This document shows positions 35,782-44,226 of a DNA stretch of 64,000 bases, one piece after another. The stretch is from an uncultured Bacteroidales bacterium. Its GTDB lineage: Bacteria; Bacteroidota; Bacteroidia; Bacteroidales; Muribaculaceae. Positions within the stretch are counted from its first letter, which is position 1. Every line of letters begins with the position of its first letter. A program made the translations under genes and the position numbers. The notes beneath the pieces are model-generated. The model saw only the letters and a list, made by a program, of their open reading frames with translations. It had not been told where the DNA came from and ran no database searches. The stretch covers positions 1-64,000 of the forward strand of contig CACZAC010000021.1 of the NCBI GenBank assembly GCA_902779125.1, in the 5' to 3' direction.

Positions 35782-37404
35782 ATGTTTAAGAATCTCGTTA
35801 GAGTAGGTTTGCTGAGCGCCGTTGTGCTTGCAACCTTTACCTCATGTGAGGAAGAACAGCAGTTCACCAATGAGAAGCTTGACGCCAAGCGCGTGGAGGT
35901 TCAAGTGCTGAACTCAGAACTTGCCAAAGTTCGTGACTATGTGCCCCTGTATGCAGTTGTTGCACACCGTGGTTCCACCTTCTGGGCTCCCGAGGAGACC
36001 GAGGCATCGTGGCGTTGGGCCCGTGAGATGGGTGCCGACTATCTGGAGAGTGACGTACAGTGCACCAAGGACGGTATCGTGCTCGCCAACCACGATGAGA
36101 ACCTGAAGCGCACCACCAACATCGAGAACGTGTTCAGCGAGAATGTTCCCGCCAGCCGTGTTGAATTCTACATGAGCTTGGGCTTCTCACGTGCAGATGC
36201 TGAGGCACAGTACGGCCGTGACATGGCTGCTTTCCGTCCCTTCTACACGTTGTCCTATTATTATGCCGAGCTGCTCATGCTTGATGCCGGTAGCTGGTTC
36301 AACGAAAGTTCTCTGGAGCAGGCTCGTCCGACCTTCAAGGCTACCGAGAACGGCCGCTTCGAGAATGGCATGATTGTTTACAGCAATGGTCTGTACATCA
36401 GCGCCATCCAGGACCAGATTGCCTATGCACAGGGCAAGCGCCTGATTCGTGATGCTGAGGGCCGTCGCGTGCTCACCTACAAGATTAAGGACGAATACAA
36501 GGGCATGACGCTGGAGCAGATTTACAACAAAATCAAGGAAAAAGGCCAGTACAACCCCAAGTACATGGACTTCATCGAGTACGACTTCGCTAACGCCTAC
36601 GAAGCTGACCCTGAGGACACCGGCAACCGTCCCGGCATCTATGTCGAGTTCAAGGAGAGCTGGCTGAACCCTGGCAACATGGAGCAGCGTGTGTATGACG
36701 TGCTGGCCGAGCAGGGCTGGAACATCATCACCAAAGATCCCGGTGAACAGCCCTTCTATAAGAACGGTAAGGTGAACGTGGGTAACACCCGCGGTCGCGT
36801 CATCCTGCAGACCTTCTCGTTTGACGCATTGCGTCGTGCTAACGACGTCTTCAAGGGTCGCATTCCCATGTGCTATCTGCTGTGGATCAGCGAGCCCGCT
36901 TATGCTACCGATATCGCCTATGACACCCCCACTGGCTATGCAGCCTTCATCAAGTGGGCTCAGGACAATGGCGCCCACATCATCGGTCCCGCCATCAGTG
37001 GCGCTCCCAACAACTATCCCGAGATGAATGCACCCTGGCAGGCCTATATGATTCGCCGTGCCGGTATGATTAACCACCCCTACAGCTTCGACAGCTGGGC
37101 ACAGATGTGCAAGTACATGGGTTACTACAACTACGAGTGGGAGACCGAGTTTGACGACCTGCTCCGTCTGGAGATTCCCGCTACTCCCTACTGCACCGCC
37201 AGCTATCCCCACAGTGTGCCCGTTTACATGGACGGTTTCTTCACCAACCGCACCGAGATGTCGCTGCGCTACATGATTGAGAACGGTTTCCGCGGCAACG
37301 CCCAACTGCCCAACCCCTTCCACGCTGGGCAGAAGTATGACAACTCACAGGCCAACGTCATCGTTCCCGATGCAGTTGCTACCCTTGAGCGTCTGGGTTA
37401 CTAA
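35782..37404 (+). CDS. glpQ: Glycerophosphodiester phosphodiesterase lipoprotein (GlpQ-type)
   Basis: 540 residues with a lipoprotein signal (LSAVVLATFTSCEEEQQ), so it is likely anchored in the periplasm or outer membrane. The GDPD core is visible: YAVVAHRGSTFWAPEETEAS with the HR pair, ADYLESDVQCTKDGIVLANH and DENLKRTT, then later YVEFKESW as a metal/acid residue. It releases glycerol-3-phosphate from phospholipid head groups. It is markedly longer than E. coli GlpQ (358) because of inserted segments around residues 115-260 and a long end. Confidence 0.9.
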   Translation: MFKNLVRVGLLSAVVLATFTSCEEEQQFTNEKLDAKRVEVQVLNSELAKVRDYVPLYAVVAHRGSTFWAPEETEASWRWAREMGADYLESDVQCTKDGIVLANHDENLKRTTNIENVFSENVPASRVEFYMSLGFSRADAEAQYGRDMAAFRPFYTLSYYYAELLMLDAGSWFNESSLEQARPTFKATENGRFENGMIVYSNGLYISAIQDQIAYAQGKRLIRDAEGRRVLTYKIKDEYKGMTLEQIYNKIKEKGQYNPKYMDFIEYDFANAYEADPEDTGNRPGIYVEFKESWLNPGNMEQRVYDVLAEQGWNIITKDPGEQPFYKNGKVNVGNTRGRVILQTFSFDALRRANDVFKGRIPMCYLLWISEPAYATDIAYDTPTGYAAFIKWAQDNGAHIIGPAISGAPNNYPEMNAPWQAYMIRRAGMINHPYSFDSWAQMCKYMGYYNYEWETEFDDLLRLEIPATPYCTASYPHSVPVYMDGFFTNRTEMSLRYMIENGFRGNAQLPNPFHAGQKYDNSQANVIVPDAVATLERLGY

Positions 37405-37454
37405 TCCACAACCGCTGTAATAACATTAACAACATTAAATTGACACATTTAAAT

Positions 37455-38798
37455 ATGAAAAAATATATTTTAATGCCTCTTATGGCAGTCTTCGCTCTGA
37501 CAGCAGCAGCTCAGGATTTCGACACCGACCCCACTCTGGAGCTCGAGAACGCCGAGAAGCAAGTGAAGTTCACCGTTGGTGCCCGCATGATGGCCGACGC
37601 AGCATATTATCACAGCGATTTCACTCCCCTGCAGAGCGGCGCTTCGATTACTGACGCCCGTATCCGCACCTCGATGACCTATAAGGACTGGTATTTCTAT
37701 GCCGACTTCGGTTTTGGCGGTGGCAAGTTCGCCCAGAAGAACATCTTCTTGCAGTACAGCCACCTAGACAACAACGACAACACCCATGCCGTAAAGGTTG
37801 GTTACTACAATGACCCCGCTGGTTCGATGGCCCGCAACACCTCGCTGGGCAGCTACCACTTCATCAGCCGTCCCGGTTCGTCCTATGCACTGGGCGAAGG
37901 CCGTGAACTGGGTATCAGCTACAAGTACAACAGTGACCGTTTCATGGCCTATCAGGGTGTGTTCACCGAGAACCAGTATAACAAAATTGATGCTGGCTTC
38001 AATGGTATTACCGTTGCCGGTCGCTACTTGTTCCGTCCCATCAGTAATGATTACCAGACCCTTCACGTGGGTGTGAGCGCACGCTTTGCCCATCTGGGTG
38101 GTGGTGAGGTTTATAACAACGTGCTCAAGAAAAGCCTCCACTTGGGTCAGGCTCTTGAAACCCTCGTTGACGAGGACGAGCAGTTTATGAACGCAGACCT
38201 CGATTGGGCTAACAACGTGGTTAACGTGGGCGCTGAGGCCCTCTATCAGAACAACAAGTTCTTTGCCCGTGGTGAGTTCTTCTACAAGCATGTGACCAAG
38301 AAGCGTGACAGCTACTCGCTCTTTATCGATGCCCAGAACAACATCGACGGTTGGGGCGACATCGACTGGTGGGAGAATGCCAACAAACTGAAAAACAACA
38401 ATTTCTTTGGTGGATATGTTGAGGCTGGCATCCAGCTCCTGGGTAATGGCTTCAAGTATAACAAGCAGGAAGGTGTGCTCGGCGGCATGGACGGCAAGTC
38501 ACTCGAACTGGTGGCCCGTTACAACTATACCGGTTTGAATAACCTCACCAAAGGTGAGTATTACAATGCCGGTCGCGGCCACTACTATGCTAACGGTTAC
38601 ATGGAGGATTGGCCCGGCACTGGCGCTACCAGCGTTGGCGGTGGTGACATCCACAGCTTTACCCTTGGTCTGAACTACGCGTTCAACCGCTACGTGCTGT
38701 GCATGGTAGACTACACCTTCCACAAGCTGGACAAGCCCTTCTTGCCCAACGACAAGAACATCCACGTGGCTCAGGCCCGCGTTCAGTTCACGTTCTAA
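37455..38798 (+). CDS. Phosphate-selective-type outer-membrane porin
   Basis: 447 residues. Signal peptide MKKYILMPLMAVFALTAAAQ; the mature part is 16- to 18-strand-barrel-like with GARMMADAAYYHSDF... DARIRTSMTYKDWYFYADFGF, matching the OprO/OprP (phosphate-selective porin) family, and ends on a strand with final Phe (HVAQARVQFTF). In this operon it would admit glycerophosphodiesters or glycerol-3-phosphate. The ATG at 37455 is used; an upstream in-frame ATG at 37440 adds five residues before the signal peptide. Confidence 0.85.
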   Translation: MKKYILMPLMAVFALTAAAQDFDTDPTLELENAEKQVKFTVGARMMADAAYYHSDFTPLQSGASITDARIRTSMTYKDWYFYADFGFGGGKFAQKNIFLQYSHLDNNDNTHAVKVGYYNDPAGSMARNTSLGSYHFISRPGSSYALGEGRELGISYKYNSDRFMAYQGVFTENQYNKIDAGFNGITVAGRYLFRPISNDYQTLHVGVSARFAHLGGGEVYNNVLKKSLHLGQALETLVDEDEQFMNADLDWANNVVNVGAEALYQNNKFFARGEFFYKHVTKKRDSYSLFIDAQNNIDGWGDIDWWENANKLKNNNFFGGYVEAGIQLLGNGFKYNKQEGVLGGMDGKSLELVARYNYTGLNNLTKGEYYNAGRGHYYANGYMEDWPGTGATSVGGGDIHSFTLGLNYAFNRYVLCMVDYTFHKLDKPFLPNDKNIHVAQARVQFTF

Positions 38799-38856
38799 AA
38801 AGTAGTATTAACTACCATTCAGCATATACTATTTAATCATTTTTTCCTATCAATCA

Positions 38857-38898
38857 ATCCCGCCAAACCCGTGAAGGGCATGGCGGGATTTTTCTTTT
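38857..38898 (+). terminator. Terminator of the glp operon
   Basis: ATCCCGCCA (38857-38865) pairs with TGGCGGGAT (38881-38889), followed by TTTTCTTTT. Confidence 0.85.
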
Positions 38899-38904
38899 CA
38901 CGGA

Positions 38905-39220
38905 GCAGGCTTGTGGAATTACGGCGGCAAAGCCGCCGCCCACGGGACAAAGCTGCTTGGTGCCGCGGCGGGAGCCGCGGCATGGTCGACACTGACGCGG
39001 GAAACGGGCGAACGAGGGCGATCCTGGGGCCGCGGCAGGAGCCGCGGCATAGTCAACACTGACGCGGGAACAGGGCGAACAAGGGGCGATCTTGGGGCCG
39101 CGGCGGGAGCCGCGGCATAGGCGACACTGACGCGGGAAACGGGCGGACGGGAGGCACTCTTGGGGCCGCGGCGGGAGCCGCGGCACAGTCAACCCTGACG
39201 CGGGAACAGGGCGGACGGAA
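38905..39220. repeat. GC palindrome array (four copies, reversed orientation)
   Basis: Copies at 38962-38983, 39028-39050, 39096-39118 and 39164-39186, with loop GGGA or AGGA, about 67 nt apart, each followed by about 40 nt ending ACGCGGGAA. The GGCGGC-AAA-GCCGCC palindrome lies near 38923-38938. This is the reverse of the orientation used before 21.8 kb. Confidence 0.9.
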
Positions 39221-39255
39221 GAGGCGCGGCCGTGGAGCGGTCGCGCCTCTTTTTT
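39221..39255 (+). terminator. Terminator-like hairpin at the right end of the array
   Basis: GAGGCGCG (39221-39228) pairs with CGCGCCTC (39242-39249), then TTTTTT. It reads on the plus strand although the next gene is on the minus strand. Confidence 0.65.
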
Positions 39256-39274
39256 CATTGGGTGGTTGTGATGG

Positions 39275-40498
39275 TTACTTGATGACCTTAGTGGCGGAAG
39301 TGGTGCCGTCGCTGTAGGTTGTTACCTGGATGGTCATGCCGCTGGGCTGTGCCATCTGCTGGCCAGCCATGTTGTAATAGCGCACATCAGTTACCTGCTT
39401 GCCGGCATTGACCTCGTTGATTGCCGTGGTGTGGGGATAAACCTCGAGATAAACGATGTCGGACTTGTTGGTCTCACGACCTACGGTATAGTTCACCTGG
39501 ATACCGATGCGCCAATCAAACATCGGGTTGTCGCCCATGTTGGTGCGGTAGAAGTAAACGCGGCGCAGATAGAAGTCATAACCGCTGTAACCATAGGGAA
39601 TCTCGGTCATGTCAGTCTCGAATCCATTGTTCAAGCCGTAGGTGTCATAGTCGAAGGTGAACAGTTCGTCTTCGTCGGTGAAGATGCTGTAAGTCAGGCA
39701 GTCGGGGTCAAGCGGGTTGCCGTCAACGTCAAAGAGGTTGATGTTGAAGTCAAAGCGCGTGTAACCGTCCTCAGCAACGCCACAGTCAAAGAAGTCAAGA
39801 GCCTCAGGGTTGGCAGGTACTGCAGGTACTGCCTCGCCAAGCGGTGTCCAAACCGAATTCCACTCGATGGTGGCAACGCTGCCATCATCGCTCCAAATGC
39901 CAGCAAGGCCCGTTGCCACGCAGTTGTTGGGATAAGGATTATCCACGCTGCCCTCACTGCCGACCATGGTGATGGTACCGTTTTCAGGGTCGATGGCATA
40001 AATCACCTCCTCGGCACGGTCGTCGGCAATGTAATCGAGCCAGTAGAAGTCATCGCCCAAGTCGATGACTTCGGTCGAACCCCATGATAATATCACGCCA
40101 TAGCCAAACTCCTCGTTGAAGGCGACATACTGTCCCAGAGGTACCGAAATCATTGTTCCGTCCTCAATCAGCTCTCCAACTACCCAAACGCCAGTACCCT
40201 CGGCGTAGCAGAGGATGTCCTGAATGTAAACGGTTGTGCCGTCATCGGCATAAACGACCTTCACACGTCCAGTCTGATAGTCGGTGTCATAACCATAAAG
40301 ACTCGACAGCAGGTACTCGCCCCCGCGCAAGTAATTGACGACAGTGCCCTCGGGCTGCTCGGTGATGATGTCAACACGCGAGGTGTGATTCCTGGTAGGC
40401 TTGTCCATCGGGCGATAGGCGTTGCCGTGGGATTTCACACCAGCCGACGCACACATAGCGACAGCCATACAAATGATAAGTAATGTTAATTTCTTCAT
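39275..40498 (-). CDS. Secreted protein with C-terminal sorting-type tail (paralogue of 4469)
   Basis: 407 residues with signal peptide MKKLTLLIICMAVAMCASAG. Residues about 230-407 are paralogous to the end of the 4469-6346 protein: FDVDGNPLDPDCLTYSIFTD, FYRTNMGDNPMFDWRIGIQV, KSDIVYLEVYPHTTAINEVN and the tail VRYYNMAGQQMAQPSGMTIQ. It lacks the choice-of-anchor J region of that protein. The function of this shared domain is unknown. The tail is likely a secretion/surface sorting signal, conserved with 15968-16945 as well. Confidence 0.8.
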   Translation of the reverse strand: MKKLTLLIICMAVAMCASAGVKSHGNAYRPMDKPTRNHTSRVDIITEQPEGTVVNYLRGGEYLLSSLYGYDTDYQTGRVKVVYADDGTTVYIQDILCYAEGTGVWVVGELIEDGTMISVPLGQYVAFNEEFGYGVILSWGSTEVIDLGDDFYWLDYIADDRAEEVIYAIDPENGTITMVGSEGSVDNPYPNNCVATGLAGIWSDDGSVATIEWNSVWTPLGEAVPAVPANPEALDFFDCGVAEDGYTRFDFNINLFDVDGNPLDPDCLTYSIFTDEDELFTFDYDTYGLNNGFETDMTEIPYGYSGYDFYLRRVYFYRTNMGDNPMFDWRIGIQVNYTVGRETNKSDIVYLEVYPHTTAINEVNAGKQVTDVRYYNMAGQQMAQPSGMTIQVTTYSDGTTSATKVIK

Positions 40499-40593
40499 AC
40501 GCTTAATAGTTTATGTTTGAATAAAAGATTCTTCCAGAGTTGGGAACATTAATCGTTAATAGTGATGCAAATTTAGTGAATTATTTCAAAATA

Positions 40594-40625
40594 ATTGCTC
40601 AATTTGATAAAAAACATTAGTTTTG
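40594..40625 (+). promoter_or_regulatory. Promoter of the 40661 gene
   Basis: ATTG (40594-40597), 20 nt, TAGTTTTG (40618-40625). Confidence 0.45.
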
Positions 40626-40660
40626 TAGTCGCAATAATTACATTCTAACAAAATACTGAA

Positions 40661-41308
40661 ATGACAATGAAACATCTGATTAAGACATCCTTAATGCTGC
40701 TGGCATTTTGCTTACCCCTGAGCGCTATGGCCTATGACTTTGAAGTGGACGGTATCTACTACATTACAGATTTGTGGGGCGACTTTGCTATGGTCTGTGA
40801 CCAAGGCGAGGACGGAGATCATTACAGTGGCAATGTGACGATACCTGCTACTGTCACCATTAGCGATGGTACTACCTATCCCATTAACAGAATCAACGCC
40901 TATGCCTTCAGCAATTGCGCTGAACTCACCAGTGTAACCATCCCCGGCTCTGTCACTGAAATCGGTGACCATTCGTTTGAAAATTGCACATCTTTGTCGG
41001 CTGTGGAGCTTCCTGAAGCGCTCACTGAAATCGGCGCGGCTGCTTTTGAGGGTTGTACAGCTATTACCCGAATCGACATTCCCGCCGGTATCACCAAAAT
41101 AGGAATCTGGGGTTTCCAGAACTGTACCAACCTCACCGACGTGTATAGCCACATTGCTGACCCGTCGCAGGTGGATTTCGGTTTCAATACCTTTGCTCTT
41201 GAAAACGAGAATTACTCGTCGCGCACGCTGCATGTGCCCGCAGGCACCATCCCAGCCTATAAGGAGGCCGGATGGGACAGTTATTTCGGCAAGATTGTCG
41301 AGTTTTAA
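40661..41308 (+). CDS. Secreted leucine-rich-repeat protein (BspA/LRR_5 type)
   Basis: 215 residues. Signal peptide KTSLMLLAFCLPLSAMA. Residues about 65-180 hold four to five LRR_5 repeats of about 23 residues with the consensus AFxNCxxLTSVTIPxSVTEIG (RINAYAFSNCAELTSVTIPG, SFENCTSLSAVELPEALTEI, AFEGCTAITRIDIPAGITKI, FQNCTNLTDVYS). Such BspA-like repeats mediate binding to host or bacterial surfaces in many gut and oral bacteria. The end is TLHVPAGTIPAYKEAGWDSY. It is short for the family and lacks a sorting domain. Confidence 0.85.
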   Translation: MTMKHLIKTSLMLLAFCLPLSAMAYDFEVDGIYYITDLWGDFAMVCDQGEDGDHYSGNVTIPATVTISDGTTYPINRINAYAFSNCAELTSVTIPGSVTEIGDHSFENCTSLSAVELPEALTEIGAAAFEGCTAITRIDIPAGITKIGIWGFQNCTNLTDVYSHIADPSQVDFGFNTFALENENYSSRTLHVPAGTIPAYKEAGWDSYFGKIVEF

Positions 41309-41373
41309 GCACCATATTCACGCATAAAACCACCCTGTCAGATGCCAACGCATCGTGGGCAGCCATAACTTGG

Positions 41374-41409
41374 ATTTCTGGTGAAAAAATCAGTTTTTTC
41401 ACCAGAAAT
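41374..41409. promoter_or_regulatory. 16-bp perfect inverted repeat ahead of the symporter promoter
   Basis: ATTTCTGGTGAAAAAA (41374-41389) and TTTTTTCACCAGAAAT (41394-41409) around TCAG, ending 3 nt before the -7 box TATCTTTG (41413-41420). It takes the place of the -33 element, so it may be an operator or, alternatively, the terminator of the LRR gene. Confidence 0.6.
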
Positions 41410-41412
41410 TCT

Positions 41413-41420
41413 TATCTTTG
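41413..41420 (+). promoter_or_regulatory. -7 box of the symporter gene
   Basis: TATCTTTG, 27 nt before the start codon; no TTTG at the expected -33 distance. Confidence 0.5.
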
Positions 41421-41447
41421 CACATTCAACCTTAATAAAGACCATTC

Positions 41448-42830
41448 ATGATGGAAACCTTGAACAACTTTTTTGAAACTATGAGCGGCTACCTGTGGGG
41501 GTGGCCCATGATTATATTGCTGCTTGGAACACACATTTTCCTCACCATCAGGTTAGGATTTCCCCAACGCAAATTACTGACAGCCATCCGTTTGTCAATC
41601 AGCAAGGACAAGGATTCTACCGGTGACGTGTCGCAGTTTGGTGCGCTGGCTACTGCGCTTGCAGCGACCATTGGCACGGGTAACATCGTGGGTGTGGCTA
41701 CGGCTGTTGCCCTGGGAGGTCCCGGCGCCGTGCTGTGGTGCTGGCTGTCGGGCGTGTTCGGCATTGCCACCAAGTACAGCGAGGGCTTGCTCGCCATCAA
41801 ATACCGTGTCAAAGCCAAGGACGGCCGTATGTTGGGCGGTCCGATGTACGCCCTGGAGCGCGGTCTTGGTTGGAAATGGCTTGCCGTGCTGTTCGCCTTG
41901 TTCACCGCCCTGGCGTCATTCGGCATCGGCAACACCGTGCAGGCCAATGCCATCTCGACGATAGCTCAGGAATCCTACAACATCCCCACCTGGCTGTCGG
42001 GTAGCTTTGTGTGCCTGCTCACAGCACTCGTGCTGCTGGGAGGCATCAAGAGCATTGCCCGCGTGTGCGGCGCCCTGGTACCTTTCATGGCCTTCTTCTA
42101 TGTGCTTGGGTGCATCTATATCCTGTTTGCCAACGGTCAGTACGTGTGGCCCGCCATTAAGCTCATCTGCGAATCGGCATTCACTGCCAAAGCTGCTGGT
42201 GGCGGCTTTATCGGTACCACCGTCATCATCGCGGCACGCATGGGTATAGCGCGTGGCTTGTTCAGCAATGAATCGGGTCTAGGCTCCGCACCTATCGTCG
42301 CAGCAGCAGCTCAGACACGCAACCCGGTGCGCCAGGCGCTGGTATCCTCGACGGGCACATTCTGGGACACGGTGGTCATCTGTGCTTTCACCGGTCTGGT
42401 TATCGTGAGCTCTATCCTCGCCCACCCCGACATCAGTGCCAGCGACGGCGCCGCGTTGACCAAAGCAGCCTTCTCCAAGATACCATACATTGGTACACCG
42501 CTGCTGTCCTTCGGCCTGCTAACGTTTGCCTTCACCACGATTCTGGGCTGGTGCTACTATGGTGAGCGTGCCGTGGAATACCTCAAGGGCAAGCGTTGGA
42601 TGCTGGCTTACCGCATCCTGTTTGTCATCATGGTGTTTGTGGGCAGCATCATCAGCCTCGACATCGTGTGGAACGCCGCCGACTGCATGAACGCCCTCAT
42701 GGCAATCCCCAACCTCATTGCCCTGCTGTTGCTGAGCAACGTCATCGCCCGCGAGACTAAGCATTACCTGTACGAGAACCGTCTGGACCATCACGCGCCC
42801 AGCCAACCAGAGGATGACCGAGACCAATAA
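41448..42830 (+). CDS. Sodium:alanine/glycine symporter (AGCS family)
   Basis: 460 residues with about 10-11 membrane helices. AGCS signature: QFGALATALAATIGTGNIVG near the start, GGPGAVLWCWLSGVFGIATK, and later GIARGLFSNESGLGSAPIVA. The family imports alanine or glycine with Na+ (some accept D-amino acids or glutamine). Start could be either of two consecutive ATGs, 41448 or 41451. Substrate cannot be read from sequence. Regulation may act through the large inverted repeat over its promoter. Confidence 0.93.
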   Translation: MMETLNNFFETMSGYLWGWPMIILLLGTHIFLTIRLGFPQRKLLTAIRLSISKDKDSTGDVSQFGALATALAATIGTGNIVGVATAVALGGPGAVLWCWLSGVFGIATKYSEGLLAIKYRVKAKDGRMLGGPMYALERGLGWKWLAVLFALFTALASFGIGNTVQANAISTIAQESYNIPTWLSGSFVCLLTALVLLGGIKSIARVCGALVPFMAFFYVLGCIYILFANGQYVWPAIKLICESAFTAKAAGGGFIGTTVIIAARMGIARGLFSNESGLGSAPIVAAAAQTRNPVRQALVSSTGTFWDTVVICAFTGLVIVSSILAHPDISASDGAALTKAAFSKIPYIGTPLLSFGLLTFAFTTILGWCYYGERAVEYLKGKRWMLAYRILFVIMVFVGSIISLDIVWNAADCMNALMAIPNLIALLLLSNVIARETKHYLYENRLDHHAPSQPEDDRDQ

Positions 42831-42923
42831 GTCCAGGACATTTTAAGGATAGATTTTATTGAGATATAACCATCTCATTATTAGCCAATTATCGATAATG
42901 AAAAATATTTTTCCCGAAAAAGG

Positions 42924-42954
42924 CTTGCCAGTTCGGGAAAAAGCAGTACTTTTG
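42924..42954 (+). promoter_or_regulatory. Promoter of the SRP RNA gene
   Basis: CTTG (42924-42927), 19 nt, TACTTTTG (42947-42954), within AAAAGCAGTACTTTTGC. Confidence 0.75.
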
Positions 42955-42956
42955 CA

Positions 42957-43080
42957 GCCGGGTAAGTCCTACACGGCCAGCTCCCTCCCAATCCCCCAGG
43001 CCTTGACCGGAGCAAGGGTAACGAGGTTGTAGCGGAGCATCAGCAAACACCTCAAGGGCATCTATGGACATGTTGTCGGC
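42957..43080 (+). ncRNA. ffs: Signal recognition particle RNA (small bacterial 4.5S type)
   Basis: The core of SRP domain IV is present: CAGG (42998-43001), a 10-nt apical part, then AGCA (43012-43015) and AGGG, preceded by CCCC, the same order as CAGG-UCCGGAAGGA-AGCA in E. coli 4.5S RNA. The ends can pair (GCCG 42957-42960 with CGGC 43077-43080; GTCC 42967-42970 with GGAC 43066-43069), and CTACA/TGTAG adds an inner helix. It begins a few nt after a strong promoter. The apical loop CCUUGACCGG replaces the usual GGAA tetraloop. Ends are estimated to a few nt. Confidence 0.65.
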
Positions 43081-43092
43081 ATTCCGTCAAGG

Positions 43093-44181
43093 ATGGCCGA
43101 CTGGGTGCTGCTGAGAGGTTCGGACAAGGCCGCCACAGCATTCCTGAAGCGATTTCCCCAACCTGAATTATCGGCTGCTGACAAGCAAGCGATTGACGCA
43201 TACTGGCGTCAATATGGTGTTCAATTCAAGGATTACAGCTGGTTCCAGATGTACTATGGCGTGACGGGCAAACATGACCCGCGCTTCATACCCGACTCTA
43301 TCGCCCGCTTCGCTCTCTTCAAATACTACAACGACATCAGAGCAATACCAGGATGGGATGACAAGAACCTGTATGAGAGCTTTTTGCCCGACATCAAGTT
43401 TCCCAAGACATTTGCACACATCTATCATGATGAAATCTATGACGGAGAGTGGAAATACTATTCCCCTGAGAATCTGCCGCTGCTGAGCGAGAAAATCTTC
43501 AGCGAACTGGGTGATGATAAGGAATTTGTGTTAAAAGTCACTAAAGGCTCCTATGCCGGTCAGGGCGTGAGGTTAATCCATGCCGATTCCCCCGACGATG
43601 TCCTGACTGTACTCACCGAGAATGCCAAGGGCAATTTCATCGTTCAGGAGCGCCTTCACCAGAGTGACTTCATGAGCCAGTTCTGCAAATCGTCGGTCAA
43701 CATTTTCAGGGTCATCACATGGCGTCATCAGGGCGAAGTCAAGGTGCTGTCGACGAGCATCAGGTTTGGTCTTGAAGGATATTTCACCGATGTTTGCTAT
43801 ATCGATGGCGAAGAAATCGTGAATGTCGTGGGCGTTGAGAAAGACGGCACTGTGAAAGAGCAGTATGGCTCTTTTAGGGGTCTGACCGATATTACCATAG
43901 ATTTGCACGAACGTATATCCCCCAACTTTGACACCATCATCGCAATGGCCAAGAAAGGTCACGAGAGGCTTTTTCCATTTGGCCTTGTCGGTTGGGACAT
44001 TACTCTTGACCAGGACAACACACCCTACTGCATTGAGTTTAATGTAAACGCACCCGGAACCATCTTGTATCAATACGCCAACGGTCCCTTTGGTGGTGAT
44101 TACAACGAGGAACTCATGGCCTTCCTTCTTGACAAAGAAAACGTAAAAAAGTATATCCCCAAGAAATACCGCATCAAGTAG
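43093..44181 (+). CDS. Sugar-transfer-associated ATP-grasp protein
   Basis: 362 residues. The middle and C-terminal parts are an ATP-grasp fold: KEFVLKVTKGSYAGQGVRLI is the flexible nucleotide-binding loop, GNFIVQERLHQSD the hinge strand, and GWDITLDQDNTPYCIEFNVN APG carries metal-binding Asp/Glu/Asn. It resembles the ATPgrasp_ST group found with polysaccharide and teichoic acid-like sugar-transfer genes; the ligated substrates are unknown. The ATG at 43093 is the only in-frame ATG after the SRP RNA. Its transcript probably starts at the SRP promoter, only 13 nt upstream of the RNA's end. Confidence 0.8.
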   Translation: MADWVLLRGSDKAATAFLKRFPQPELSAADKQAIDAYWRQYGVQFKDYSWFQMYYGVTGKHDPRFIPDSIARFALFKYYNDIRAIPGWDDKNLYESFLPDIKFPKTFAHIYHDEIYDGEWKYYSPENLPLLSEKIFSELGDDKEFVLKVTKGSYAGQGVRLIHADSPDDVLTVLTENAKGNFIVQERLHQSDFMSQFCKSSVNIFRVITWRHQGEVKVLSTSIRFGLEGYFTDVCYIDGEEIVNVVGVEKDGTVKEQYGSFRGLTDITIDLHERISPNFDTIIAMAKKGHERLFPFGLVGWDITLDQDNTPYCIEFNVNAPGTILYQYANGPFGGDYNEELMAFLLDKENVKKYIPKKYRIK

Positions 44182-44226
44182 TATTCTAGGGGATATTCCC
44201 GTTTATCAGAATCACATTCTTGCCTG

